Shown: positions 44,978 through 55,974, counted from the first letter of the stretch. The stretch: 64,000 bases of DNA from Sycobia sp. Sy_11 (GCA_018907035.1 JACCIC010000029.1:1506501-1570500); one strand, 5' to 3'. Numbers and translations: made by a program. Notes: generated from the sequence alone by a model not told the origin.

Positions 44978-46591
44978 CTAAATTTGTCCTGCTTATAGAA
45001 GAACGTCCTACTTACTATCCTATTATTAAATATAACCCCTTTTTTCCTTTTTTTCTTTTTTTTATACTATTATTTAAATATAATAAATTATACAATAAAA
45101 AAAATTTTCTTCTTCTGCATCGTCTTCGTTGATGCTTAACTAGAGAACTGGCTGATAATTGTACTGGCTTTCTTATCTTGTTCTTTCCCTTTGAGTTATT
45201 TTGAGTGATTGAAGAAATATAAAATACATTATTTTTCTTTCGGTTTTCTTGATCTATGATGTAAAATTTTTATAATGTGTATTTCCCTCGACAATCACTA
45301 TTTTCTTTGTATCTCTTCCAATCTATCCATATCTCCCTTTCCAACGTCATTATTTTATTTACCAACTATTTCCAGTATTACTTGATAAATGTTTAGGTTG
45401 ATCATTTTTAATTATAACTATCTTTAATATCATTTGAACCAGCCTTTTTGGATTTATTGTTCTTTTGTTTTTACTAGGTTTAGATTTCTTTTTCTTTCCT
45501 GAATTTCTTATTATTCTTATTGATTATTTTAGATTTCTTATTATTATTGTTTTTTTTAAAATTCAACTCACTTAACGTTCCTTTACCGGATTCTTTATTC
45601 TTTCGCCGTATTTATTATATATGTTTTGTTGTTATTGTAATTATTATTTCACTTACACTGTTTATACTGCTTATTTCTAATTATTGTACCTTTCCACTTA
45701 TTAACAGTTGCTTTGTTTTCATACATTTTTTTTTCTACCTCTGTTCGCAATATTATCACTCTTATTTAATATAATTGTTTTAGTTTCACTATTTTATTTA
45801 TAATATTATCAATTTATTCATAGTTTTTTTTTCTCTTGGTTTCATTCTCTTGTCGACTTAACTTAATCATTAACTATATCTAACTCACTTACTTCATTTA
45901 ATCATTGACTTCTTTTTTCACAATTGTTTTAGATTCACTATTTGCATTTAATATTTTATTCAAATTATTAGTGGTCGCCTTTTCAGATTCATTACCTTGA
46001 TTTACAAAAATTTTGATTATTATTTATGGTTTTATTTCTATTCTCCTCATTACTTATTATAATTTCTTTTAGATACACTGTTTGTGTACATAATTTGATC
46101 ACAATTATTTATAGTTGCTTTATCGTACTCTCTACTTTCTTATTAGTGATTTTATTATTTCATTGATGCTACATTAAATTGGGTAATTTTAACCAGTGTA
46201 CTTTACAGTTAGTTACCGTTACCTTTATTTTATTTTTTTTTCAGTCTAAATTTTGCAACTTTTACCATAATTTTCTATCCACTGTACATAGTTCTCTCCC
46301 ACTGTACAGATTCTTTTTCCTTTTTCTTGTTGTTCATTGTTCACTTTATCTTTACTTCACTCTGTCTGTATTATTTATTGTTGTTTTCTTTTCTTTTTCC
46401 TGCGTGATTGCGTCTCTGCACTCAGTCCATGCGGTGGCATAGGTTAGGACCGAACCTCGCCGTTCTATCAGCAGATAACTATTCGTGGCTCGTGAAGCGG
46501 AAAGATAAGGGGAAGGGAGACAATGTTGAACACAAGGCGCGACGGCGTGCGCGAACACCTTATGGTTTTCCTCTTCATGAGATGGCGCGCG
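44706..46591. other. T-rich intergenic with (AT)n
   Basis: AT microsatellite at about 44,935-44,976, then about 1.3 kb of T-rich low-complexity sequence. The block at 46,430-46,591 is more balanced and is the host flank of the retrovirus insertion. No gene supported. Confidence 0.45.
46588..46591. repeat. 4-bp target duplication of the endogenous retrovirus, left
   Basis: CGCG, matched by CGCG at 53,147-53,150, directly outside the two LTRs. Four-base duplication of alternating pyrimidine-purine sequence is the habit of errantivirus integrases. Confidence 0.75.
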
Positions 46592-46937
46592 AGTTAAATA
46601 GCTATATTTTGCGAACCCGTATCTTTACGAACGAATACGCGAGAAACATAAAATATTGATAAAGGAAAGTAAAGCAATTGAACGAAAAAAGGTTAATTGA
46701 AATACTTTTTATTTATACTCCTTTACAGCTTCAGATCCCGACAGAGAGTGTCGCATCGCAGATTATTAACTCATTTATACTCTTTAATGTCTTTGTCTGT
46801 TCTTCTTCCCCGATGATCCGTACGGGATGTTTGGTCTATTGCAGGCCCCGATAAAAGATAGCCTACAGAGAAGAATAGAAGCTGAGAAGATGCCAGACAG
46901 ATCGAAGCGTTGGTGCATTCGTGTGATTCATATAACT
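46592..46937 (-). repeat. errantivirus 3' LTR
   Basis: 346 bp, AGTTA at one end and TAACT at the other, paired with 52,801-53,146. On the minus strand it follows a purine-rich GCCAGGGAGG, the polypurine tract at 46,938-46,947. Confidence 0.9.
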
Positions 46938-48411
46938 CCTCCCTGGCGAAGTTTAAAGACGTCCTCGTCGTTGATAGGCGGAGAATGCTGCTTTCCTGTA
47001 TTTGTTGTGTGTTTATATGCCAAGTATAACATAAGCATCAATAAGGCGAGCGAAACAAGCGTAATCGCTGATACCGACATATGAAACTCTATTCCAAATG
47101 TTTTATGTACAGGCGCACTTATTGTCGGCAAATTTACCTCCTTTAATGGTTCAAAACTTAATTCCTGATCTTTAATTATTACCGGTAAAATTAAATTTGA
47201 CTGTTGAATTTCTCCAAATATTTCACGGGGCTTATAATCTTGGATTTGGATATCTCTTCTTCGTATCTCATGTGTTCCTTTGATCGTGCTTTCGGTATCA
47301 TCAACTCTGATTTTGATTGGAAAATTGCTAGAGATAAGTATACCATCTGATAGTTCATATGTAAATATTAAACGCGAAATTATTGGAATCACAATCGGCT
47401 TGGCGTTCTCTGTATTAATTTGGTAACATACATATTTTCTTTTATACATTTCTTGACATGTTTGAGAAAATAACTTAAAAGCTGTCCAACTAATATCCAA
47501 GGCACGTTGATTATTTCCGTTTGATTAATATGATTGATGATTGCGAGCCTTTGAATAAGGGAGAATTCGATAGGATTGAGGATGGGAATTTTGTGTGTGT
47601 AAATGATAGAGTCATGGGTAAATACGATTGTTCCCCGAGCAAAATGAAAGTCTAATAAATTCCGGTAATCTAACATAAGCTCTTTTTGAGAGTAAACTTT
47701 AGACAGATGTTTCTGAATATATAATGTTTGTTTATATTGTAATATTTCTAAATCGAATAATTTTTCCGAAAAAATGAACGATCTTTTAATTTTACTTAAC
47801 AATCGAAGAAAATGTTGTTCCTGTATTATGAGGGTAACGGTGATTTCGAAATTATTAATTTTTGTATTTTCATTTTTCAGCGTCATTATCATGTTTAAGA
47901 ATTTTCTATTAATAACATCAGTATTGCTATTGATCTCTTTGCTTATCTTGTTCACTATGCTTATTGCTTTATTTAATGTAATGATATCTTCCTGTTGTTG
48001 ATGATCAAGTAAATTTAAATAGTTATTTATTCTCTCCAGGTCTGTAGCGTCTGGGTTTCCTAAAATATATTTGACTGCTGTACCTAACCCATCAAAGAGA
48101 CCTCTCTTCATTCTTTCGCTTTGTGGTGTTATTTGTTATATATTCTGTTGTATTTCTTTACATAATATCGAGGCTTGTTTTAACAAGTTGGATTCCTGAA
48201 GTTCTGATCGAGAAGCTAAAATTGAATAAGTAGTTAAAATTTCTTCATAGGTTTGCGTTAACGTTGTTAAATTTATCCGAAAGTGTAGATAATGATAATT
48301 TGTTATAATTCTTCCTGTTCCTTGCTAGTAAGCATAGTGTGTTTTATTGGTGTCGATTTCATCACTTGTTACAAGAGTCGTGGCGATAATTATCAAGAGT
48401 GTCGTCTTCAT
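46928..48411 (-). pseudogene. errantivirus env (F-like fusion glycoprotein), broken
   Basis: The ATG at 48,411 overlaps the end of pol by 50 bp and starts a hydrophobic signal peptide ([16 protein letters not shown]). A TAG follows after about 12 more codons and another stop lies before 48,120. Then comes a furin-type site ERMKR followed by GLFDGLGTAVKYILG, the fusion-peptide position of baculovirus F-type envelopes, and a long helical region. A frameshift near 47,500-47,515 joins to the last open part, which carries the membrane anchor (ITLVSLALLMLMLYLAY, about 47,045) and a short cytoplasmic tail. In intact relatives this membrane protein mediates cell entry; this copy cannot make it. Its last codons extend into the 3' LTR. 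Confidence 0.85.
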
Positions 48412-49475
48412 CCTTCTGTAAAAGAAAGGAGGGTTTTCTTAATCTTTTAGCACTCCACAGGTCATAGCAGCGTGGTTGTCCGTGTATATAACATTCTAGT
48501 GAAGGGCCTTTTTGTTTTTCTAGAAGCAATTTTTGATAGCGAGGCGCGGTTTTATCGCGTTGCTGTTGATCTGTTTTAATATAAATTTCCTTACTTTCGA
48601 GCGCCTGATTTGATTCGTCAGGTAACTTTTGTTGCCTTTTCTGTTTATTATATATCTTATCATAAAAAAGTAGAATTTCGTTTTTTCGAATCTTATTGTA
48701 TTTTTCAATTACGTCTGCTTCAGGTTCAATAATATGTTTCTGTAATTCGTCATACGGTCCATATAGAAGTGTAAACGGTGCGAATTTTGTGCAAGAGTGA
48801 ATGCTTTGATTATATATAAGTATAGCCGAGGTCATATGATTTTTAATAATTTCGTTGGGATTTTGATTCACCGAAATGCCTAATTTCTCTCTCAGAGTAA
48901 AATGTAGCCTTTCGATTGGACCATTAGATGTGTGTCAGTTAATGGTCGTTTGGTGATATTCGATCTTATGAATTTTGCAAAATTCTCTAAATACTGCCGA
49001 GTTAAACTCACTTCCATTATCGGTAGTAATTTTGTCGGGAAACCCATGGTGAGATGCGAAATGTCTTAATTTATTTAATACTCTAATAGCATTTCCATCG
49101 GATAAAAGATAAGCTTGAGCGTATTTCGAAAAGATGTCAATTATAATTAGAAATTTTTCTTTATTTACGTGAAAAATATCTATATGCATATGTTGAAGTG
49201 GTCTGTTAGCAATAATGGGGCCGTAATTTTCAGTCTTATAGGGTCTTCTCTCATATTTGTGTTCTAAACATACTTCGCATTGATTAATATAATTCTGAAT
49301 AATTCTCTCCATATTTAGTATATAAAATTTCTTCTTAAAATGCGCTGTTGTTTTTTGTATTCCATTGTGATTTTTGTCATGGTATTCTTTGAGTTCCTTC
49401 ATAAAATTATTTTGACTTATTGAAGGTGTATAAACATTTGTTTTTACAAATTTCAGCCTTTCATTAAAATATCCT
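48362..49475 (-). pseudogene. errantivirus integrase
   Basis: After a frameshift near 49,470 the H2C2 module is present ([10 protein letters not shown]... to [10 protein letters not shown]), then the DDE core: [20 protein letters not shown] (first Asp), [15 protein letters not shown] (second Asp), a single stop after EYHQTTIN, and [16 protein letters not shown] (catalytic Glu). The C-terminal domain runs open to the stop at 48,362. All catalytic residues are retained; only the stop near 48,940 and the upstream frameshift break it. Confidence 0.9.
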
Positions 49476-51246
49476 ATAAATAACGATTTCTAATTCCTTA
49501 TTTTCAAAATAAATTCCGTATTGTTTGTCGGGTTTAACGTTTTCGTTTAGAAATTTTAGTAATTGCGCTTCTGCGTCATTTTGATTGATTTTTACTACAA
49601 ATTGTACTTTAAGTTTATCTTTAATTTCTTTTATGCCATAGTCTTTACCATGCTTCAATATTATACTGTAATTGAAAGCGTGAATATTTCTCTCGCTTAT
49701 CGGTAGTGAAAAGACCTGTTCTTCGTCTGCAGTATGCACTGTTACAGCTTCGTCATCGAACTCTTCGATCGAGCGAAGTGCAATATCTGGTGCTTCTGGT
49801 ATCATTGAAAGTGAATCCTCATTGTCCTCTTGGGTGTTTAGTTCAATTCTGCTTAATGCGTGAGCGACATTATTCTCCTTGCCTTTTTTGTATTTTATTT
49901 CGAAATCGTATTCCTCCAGTTTTATTTTCCATCGAATTAATCTCGCATTTGGTGTTTTTAGGGAACAGAGCCAGGTTAGTGGTTTATGATCTGTTTCAAT
50001 AATAAATTTTTTTCCATAAACATATGGTCTAAAGTGTCTACATACTTCTACGATTGCTAGTAATTATTTCCCAATCGTAGAATAATTTTGCTCTGCTGAA
50101 TTCAGTGTTCTAGAGTAACATGAAATAAGGTGTTTGTCTTGCGACAGCTCGGCTCCGATGCCTACGTTCGATGCATCTGAGGTAATCACGAATTGTTTAG
50201 AAAAATCCGGATATGCCAATACGGGAGTGTTTGTAATTAATTCTTTTAATTTGTTAAATGATTCTAAATACTCTTGATTTTCACAATTAATTTTCTCATC
50301 CTTTTTAAGGATTCTGGTGAGTGGTTTTGAAATTTTTGCATAATCTTTGATAAATTTTCGGTAATAACCGGTAAGTCCTAAGAATGATTTTACTTCTTTT
50401 TGCGTTTTTGGGATAGGGTATTTGATTATAGATTTAATTTTTTCAGGGTTCGGTTTAATTCCTTCATGTGTTATGATGTGGCCTAAAAATGGGACTTCTT
50501 TCCTTAAGAATTCGCTTTTGTCTGGTTGAATTTTTTGTTCGTAATTTTTTAATTCGTCGAAAATCAGTGTTAAATGTTGTAGATGTTCTTGGAGAGATTT
50601 AGAAAATACGACAATGTCGTCCATATAAACGAAACAAAATTTGTGTAAATATTTCCTTAAAACTTTATCCATCATTCTTTGAAAAGTTGCAGGGGCGTTT
50701 TTTAAACCGAACGGCAAACGAACGTATTCATAATGTCCATTTTCAACGGTAAAGGCTGTTTTTTCTATTGAATTATTATCAAGCGGTATTTGATGAAAAT
50801 CTTGTGCCAAATCTAATGTAGAGAAATACGTACATTTGCCTAAATACATTTGCCTTCATCCATTCTAGGTAGAGGGTACTTGTCCTCAATGGTTTTATCG
50901 TTGAGTTTTCGATAATCTATCACCATCCTCCACTTCTTTTTCCCACTTGCATCTTGTTTTTTGGGAACAATCCAAACGGCCGAGCGTACGTTGAATTACT
51001 TGGCCGTATTATTTCATCGTTTAATAACTTTCTTATTTCCTCCTGTATAGCTTCCTTCAAATGATACGGATACCTAAAACTCTTGACGTATATTGAGTGA
51101 TCGTCTCTCATTCTGATAGTGTAAGTCACTGCTGTGGTTGCAGATAGCTTATCGTTTTCGCTGTAGAAGCAGTCTTTATACCTGTAGCATAGTCTGATAA
51201 TTTTTTCCTTTTCTTCATTATTCATATGATCATTCCTTATTTGCAT
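49476..51246 (-). pseudogene. errantivirus reverse transcriptase and RNase H
   Basis: RT blocks: [19 protein letters not shown], then a frameshifted VIDYRKLN region near 50,900, [18 protein letters not shown] (first Asp), [20 protein letters not shown], catalytic [14 protein letters not shown] at about 50,620, [15 protein letters not shown] and [16 protein letters not shown]. RNase [36 protein letters not shown], then a stop at 50,063 in place of Glu in the usual KELLAI, IIETDHKPL and the AHALSR segment. The connecting region then runs open to about 49,470. Confidence 0.9.
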
Positions 51247-51303
51247 TTTTATTTCTTGATGATTATTTAGAGTCGTCTTTTTACATTTTTCTGGTAAGTT
51301 ATG

Positions 51304-51648
51304 TTAATAATTTATTTCAAACTTTGCTGTACTGAACATCTGAGTTTTATAATTTATATTTGCTTGCAATTTTCGCAAATCTTTATGTCCAATTAAGCAG
51401 TCATACGTAGAGTGCCATGATGTTATTAAAAAGGCGATTGGTGTATTATCTCCGAATTCGCGTAAAATTGGGAATGTAAGTGCGTCTGTACCTTGCATTA
51501 CCTTATGCGCTGATTTAACTTCAAAATTATGCGGAAAGATATATTTGGAAAATAATTTACAGGCTATTTTTGGGATAATATTTGAAGACGAGGCTCCAGA
51601 ATTTTTAACGGTGGATTTGTTGTTATTATGTGGGGTAATTGGGGGCAA
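51304..51648 (-). pseudogene. errantivirus protease, active-site Asp changed
   Basis: At the start of pol, in a different frame from gag and just after its end. VKNSGASSSNIIPKIA corresponds to the retropepsin (L/I)DSGASSNII motif with Asp changed to Asn. It continues to YDCLIGHKDLRKLQ (the LIGxDxL strand) and a stop at 51,304. Confidence 0.75.
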
Positions 51649-51670
51649 TTTCCAATATTATTCAATTTTA

Positions 51671-52654
51671 CTACCTCCTGTTCAGGGATTTGTCTTCTTC
51701 TTGAAAATTTTCATATGTTAAATTTTGCTCTTCGGGACAAGCTGTTTCATCCTGTATTTGCTCTTCGTTTGGGAGTTCTTCCGTATAAATTGGAGTCGGT
51801 TGATAATTTTGTTGTCTAGTATTATTGAAATTTTGTTTAAAATTATTTCCAAAGATCTTTCCAATGTTTGTGGGTCTAAAATTAGGTTGTACTTGCGGGG
51901 TTGAGAAGGCATTCCTATTTTCGGGCGTATTAAATGGATTAAAAGTCCTTGCATTTGTAGGTGCACTAAGTGAGTTAGTATTTCTCGAATTTAGCGATGT
52001 GTTAAATTGATTTGTATTCCTGGAATTATTAAAGTTACTAGGTTTAGGTTTATTTTCTCTGATTCTCTGAAAATTGAGAAATTCAGCTTGTTGTTTATGA
52101 TTATCAAGCTTCCTACATTTGATTAAACAAGCTTCGATATCGTCTAAATCGAAGTGTATTAAGTGTGAGTGATATGGCTCCTTTATGCCATTAATAAAAG
52201 TATTTCGCGCAATATTTTCATAAAATTCAAATTTCATTTGCCTTAAATTAGCATCTTGAACATTCAATTGAATATGTTCTTTTAATTTATTTAGACGTAG
52301 TTTTTTTTCGTCAGCGTATTTATCCAAATGTTGATTAGATAATTGATAACACGTCGTCAGTTTATTAAATAATAAATCCTCCGAACTAGGATCAGTGTAT
52401 CTATTTATTAAAATTCTTTTGCATTCGTCCCATGTTGCGGGATTATTTGCAACAATCAAATCTAAAGCTTCATCATGTATTCTCGATATAATCAGCGCTA
52501 ACAAAGATACATTTATCGTGTCATCATTTGTGGCTAAAGCGTCTATAAATTTATCACAAGTTTGCAAAAAATGCGAAAGAAGTTTTGTTCCTCCTTCGTA
52601 TCTGGGGATCGCGTCGCGCCATATACTCAATCTAAGTTTAAATTGTTCCGCCAT
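51671..52654 (-). CDS. errantivirus gag, intact ORF
   Basis: ATG at 52,654, 327 codons, uninterrupted. The N-terminal two thirds have the errantivirus capsid pattern (FLQTCDKFIDAL, SLLALIISRIHDEALDLI, WDECKRILINRYTDPSSEDL, NTFINGIKEPYHSHL, ACLIKCRKLDNHKQQ). The C-terminal third is rich in Asn, Pro and Thr and lacks a CCHC knuckle, as is usual in this group. The product would form the capsid and bind element RNA. Pol follows in another frame, implying frameshift expression in the ancestral element. Confidence 0.9.
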   Translation of the reverse strand: MAEQFKLRLSIWRDAIPRYEGGTKLLSHFLQTCDKFIDALATNDDTINVSLLALIISRIHDEALDLIVANNPATWDECKRILINRYTDPSSEDLLFNKLTTCYQLSNQHLDKYADEKKLRLNKLKEHIQLNVQDANLRQMKFEFYENIARNTFINGIKEPYHSHLIHFDLDDIEACLIKCRKLDNHKQQAEFLNFQRIRENKPKPSNFNNSRNTNQFNTSLNSRNTNSLSAPTNARTFNPFNTPENRNAFSTPQVQPNFRPTNIGKIFGNNFKQNFNNTRQQNYQPTPIYTEELPNEEQIQDETACPEEQNLTYENFQEEDKSLNRR

Positions 52655-52693
52655 TTTATTAAAGACGTTCGTTTTTCTTTTCTTTCAACAATC

Positions 52694-52695
52694 GC

Positions 52696-52742
<47 letters not shown>
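52694..52742. repeat. (AT)n microsatellite in errantivirus leader
   Basis: AT units between the 5' LTR and gag, within the element's leader. Confidence 0.9.
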
Positions 52743-52747
<5 letters not shown>

Positions 52748-52800
52748 TTATTTGGATAGACGGGATTAAGGAATTTCAAAGACTCACTGTTTATTCCTTT

Positions 52801-53146
52801 AGTTAAATAGCTATATTTTGCGAACCCGTATCTTTACGAACGAATACGCGAGAAACACAAAATACTGATAAAGAAAAGTAAAGCAATTGAACGAAAAAAG
52901 GTTAATTGAAATACTTTTTATTTATACTTCTTTACAGCTTCAGATCCCGACAGAGAGTGTCGCATCGCAGATTATTAACTCATTTATACCCTTCAATGTC
53001 TTTGTCTGTTCTTCTTCCCCGATGATCCGTGCGAGATGTTTGGTCTATTGCAGATCCCGATAAAAGATAGCCTACAGAGAAGAATAGGAGCTCATAAGAT
53101 GCCAGACAGATCGACGCGTTGATGCATTCGTGTGATTCATATAATT
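52801..53146 (-). repeat. errantivirus 5' LTR
   Basis: 346 bp, partner of 46,592-46,937, ending TAATT where the other copy has TAACT. It would hold the promoter for the minus-strand transcript. No primer-binding site could be assigned confidently to the sequence that follows at 52,800. Confidence 0.9.
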
Positions 53147-53150
53147 CGCG
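53147..53150. repeat. 4-bp target duplication of the endogenous retrovirus, right
   Basis: CGCG, partner of 46,588-46,591. Confidence 0.75.
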
Positions 53151-53219
53151 CGTCGTCTTCTCTTTGTGGATAAGTCGGCGCGGGCGCCTTGTGACACTCG
53201 TCACAATATATATATATAG

Positions 53220-53239
53220 GCCGCATTACAATGTATATA

Positions 53240-53277
<38 letters not shown>

Positions 53278-53291
53278 CATTGTGATGCGGC
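53220..53291. repeat. hairpin-forming inverted repeat around (AT)n
   Basis: GCCGCATTACAATGTATAT on the left is mirrored by ATACATACATTGTGATGCGGC on the right with two mismatches, enclosing AT repeats; the whole 72 bp could fold on itself. Confidence 0.8.
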
Positions 53292-54257
53292 AAAATTCTA
53301 TTAATAATTTATTTGATTTAATTAAGTACATGTTTGCGTACACAAATAAATTCCTTTCTTTATCAAACGTTACTCACCTATCGAAATCACAGGTGGAGCT
53401 CCGCTGGCCTCAAAGGAGAAATCAATAAAAGAAAAAAACTAACAGACGCGTACACATAAGTACGTGGCAGGAATGGCATGCAGGTCCGAAAAAGAAATAA
53501 CTCAAACACCCGAAATTTTCTTTTTTTTGGCTGCCGTCAAGCTCTACCTCCTTTATTAAATTTTAAAATGATAAAAGTAAACCAAAGGACTCTGATATTG
53601 TGCAACTACCACGTGCATCCCATCGTCTCGCCCGAGAACGGAAAGAGGCACTCTAAACCTCAGCGGAACGGTAATACCTCCGGGTGGGTCCGACGCTGGA
53701 GAAGTGGTGTCGAAGCTATGGTCCGGCGTATGGGTGCGGTACCGCTGCTGTCTCCACTTCCTGCCCGTCTCGTTCTTTCTCTTTCACAGCACTATACTTT
53801 CATGCCTTTTGTATTTCAGTTCTCTTTCTGCGGTTACACCTTCCTTTTTTTCTTTTTTTATCGCTCTTTTGTACTTTCTTTTTCCTTCTAATTTTTTTCT
53901 CTCTTCTCCCTCTGTCTTTCTTTGACTCTACTTCCTTTCTCTCTCTTTCTCTCTCATTAATTTACTTCTTTCTCTCATTCTGCTTCCTTTCACTTTCTTT
54001 CTTTCGTCTTTTTCTCCACTTCACGACTTTATCCCTCGAGAGTGAGTGCCCACGCGTAGCTCTCCATAAAAATTTTCAAGAGTCAGGGGGGTTTACGTAA
54101 AGTGGTGACCGAGTTGCGCAATTAGTTACTCAGAAAATACCACTGTATTAGAAAGTACAAAATCTATAAAGCATATTTTTCAAGTTTGAAGACGCCATGA
54201 TATTTAGTATTTGTTTGACAGCCGGCAATAGTCAACGTGTTGAGTGAATTTGTAAAC
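53292..54257. other. intergenic, pyrimidine-rich in part
   Basis: The stretch at about 53,860-54,020 is a CT/T-rich tract producing Phe/Leu/Ser-rich open frames; no gene supported. Confidence 0.45.
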
Positions 54258-54905
54258 ATGAAAAAAATTAGTCATCGCTATGCGATACAATACTTTTATT
54301 TGATAGGCTTCAGCCCAACTAATATAAAAGCTGAACTAGACTCTACTCTAGGTGAGACTATTCTTTCGTTTAAAACAGTTAAATATTGAGTAGCAGAATT
54401 TCAACGAGGCCGTACGAGCTGCCAAGACGAACATTGCAGTGGTCGACCAAACGTGGTGACGACTTCAGAAACGTGGAAGAAAATCCACAAAGACTACCTT
54501 GAAAAACGAAAAACTATCAATGGCGATTTTTATGCGAACTTATTGCAACGATTGAGCAAAAAAATCAAACGAAAACAGCCGCATTTGGCTGAGAAGAAAG
54601 TATTTTTCCATCAAGACAATGTGGCAACTCACACATCCATTATTGCAATCGCCAAAATTAATGAATTAAAGTTTGAATTGCTACCCCATGCATCTTATTC
54701 GCCAGATTTAGTTCCCTCGGAATATTTTCTGTCCCCAATCTTAAAAAATATGGCTCGCTGGTCAAAGATTATCCAAAAATGAAGAGGTGATATCGGCAGT
54801 TAATGGCTATTATGAGGAGCTTGACAATTCTTATTATAAAAAGGATATCGAACTTATTAAACATCGCTAAAAGTGTATAGAACTGAAAGGAGAATACGTT
54901 GAAAA
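54258..54905 (+). pseudogene. mariner transposase with central deletion (third lineage)
   Basis: From the ATG near 54,258: KKISHRYAIQYFYLIGFSP, ...SFKTVKY, a stop, VAEFQRGRTSCQDEHCSGRP, then a direct jump to KIHKDYLEKRKTINGDFYAN, so the linker and first catalytic Asp region are deleted. Then KKVFFHQDNVATHTSIIAIA (second Asp) and PHASYSPDLVPSEYFLS, where the third Asp is Glu, and a frameshifted C-terminus ending near 54,905. CTGGAACCACCCTCGTA at 54,960-54,976 may be the right terminal repeat. Confidence 0.85.
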
Positions 54906-55607
54906 ATAAATTTGTTTTTTCCAAAATTTTTGAGTTTTATTTGCTGGGCTAGGCACTTCTGGAACCACCCTCGTATATGTACATGTAACCTAAATTATAA
55001 AATTTTAAAATATTAAAACTAGATCGTCTGCTTACGCAATTATACTTCAATTAATTACATTTCAATTCTTTTTTATTTTTTTTATTTTTGAAACCAATTT
55101 TAATCAGCACAGCTGGATTACTCGGAACCTAAGCCAGATGTTCAACCTAAGCAAAGTGGTTCTGACAAAAGTTGTAGAGGGCAAAGGTGTCAACATAATA
55201 AGCCTAAAGTTTTTGACCTTGAACTTGATCTTCAAGGTTATTTCAAGGTCAAAGTGATTTTTTTAAGCTATTAAATCATTTATTTATATTCATCTCATTA
55301 AAAAACACTTCTCGTGGCTAAACAAGTTTTGCATCTTAATACTATACCTGCATTCCTACAGTTATATTATGGTTCATAAATTCAGTACAGAGATCACAGA
55401 AATTGGATACTTCAAGTTATTTGTGATGGTTTGAAAACTGATAATGGCATGAAAATTTCTTTCAAATGCATTGTATCTACAATGTTATAAATAACGATTT
55501 AATGGACATTAATGAACATTAATCGAACCATCTGCGTCGTTTTTAGTTAAACTATTTTAGAAGACTATGGATCATATGTCCACAACGACTAGACGGAAGC
55601 ACGAGAC
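54906..55607. other. intergenic with ERR/FTZ-F1-type half-site palindrome
   Basis: No gene. Contains TTTGACCTTGAA (55,212-55,223) and its exact reverse complement TTCAAGGTCAAA (55,242-55,253); TCAAGGTCA is the extended half-site recognised by FTZ-F1/ERR-type nuclear receptors. Whether it is functional cannot be judged. Confidence 0.4.
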
Positions 55608-55786
55608 GGTCGGTTCATTGTTCATTGTCATATTTTGTAATATTTGAGGCTTTTTCCTCCACTCACTGAGTGGAGGTTTTTTATGCCATTTTCTTTGCCT
55701 TTTTTATTCATTAAACTTTCCAAAATAAAATTAAAATTAGTTTCTGTTTATTTATTGCACCAGAACACACATCATCCTTTTATTAC

Positions 55787-55885
<99 letters not shown>

Positions 55886-55971
55886 CATTATTATCATTAT
55901 TAGTTATAAATTCGATCATTACTGTCATTGCCATTCTTGTTAGTTTGATCTAAGTAGAACTTCACGAAACA
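55608..55971 (+). repeat. BEL element 5' LTR, 5'-truncated, with (ATT)n expansion
   Basis: Matches the last 285 bp of the 3' LTR (62,478-62,762) from GTCGGTTCATTG to CTTCACGAAACA. It is 79 bp longer: a 7-base duplication (TTCATTG) near its start and an ATT microsatellite (about 55,782-55,890) that is roughly 24 units longer. The U3 part present at 61,691-62,477 is absent upstream, so this LTR has lost its promoter side. Confidence 0.85.
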
Positions 55972-55974
55972 TTT

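Larger units (their letters stand above)
46592..53146 (-). mobile_element. errantivirus-type endogenous retrovirus, complete with env
   Basis: 6,555 bp between CGCG duplications. Minus-strand order: 5' LTR (53,146-52,801), leader with (AT)n, gag (52,654-51,671), pol (protease, RT, RNase H, integrase; about 51,648-48,362), env (48,411-46,928), polypurine tract and 3' LTR (46,937-46,592). AGTTA...TAA(C/T)T ends, a gag without zinc knuckle and a baculovirus-F-like env place it with the 17.6/TED/gypsy group. The LTRs differ at about 16 of 346 positions by eye. Pol has several frameshifts and stops, env two stops and one frameshift; gag is open. Confidence 0.95.

Noticed and set aside
53478..54100. 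Leu/Phe/Ser-rich open frames resembling membrane proteins
   Set aside because: Explained by a pyrimidine-rich low-complexity tract; no start context or homologous motif.
55644..55943. Open frame of long poly-Ile (and poly-Asn on the other strand)
   Set aside because: Pure translation of the ATT microsatellite inside the BEL LTR.
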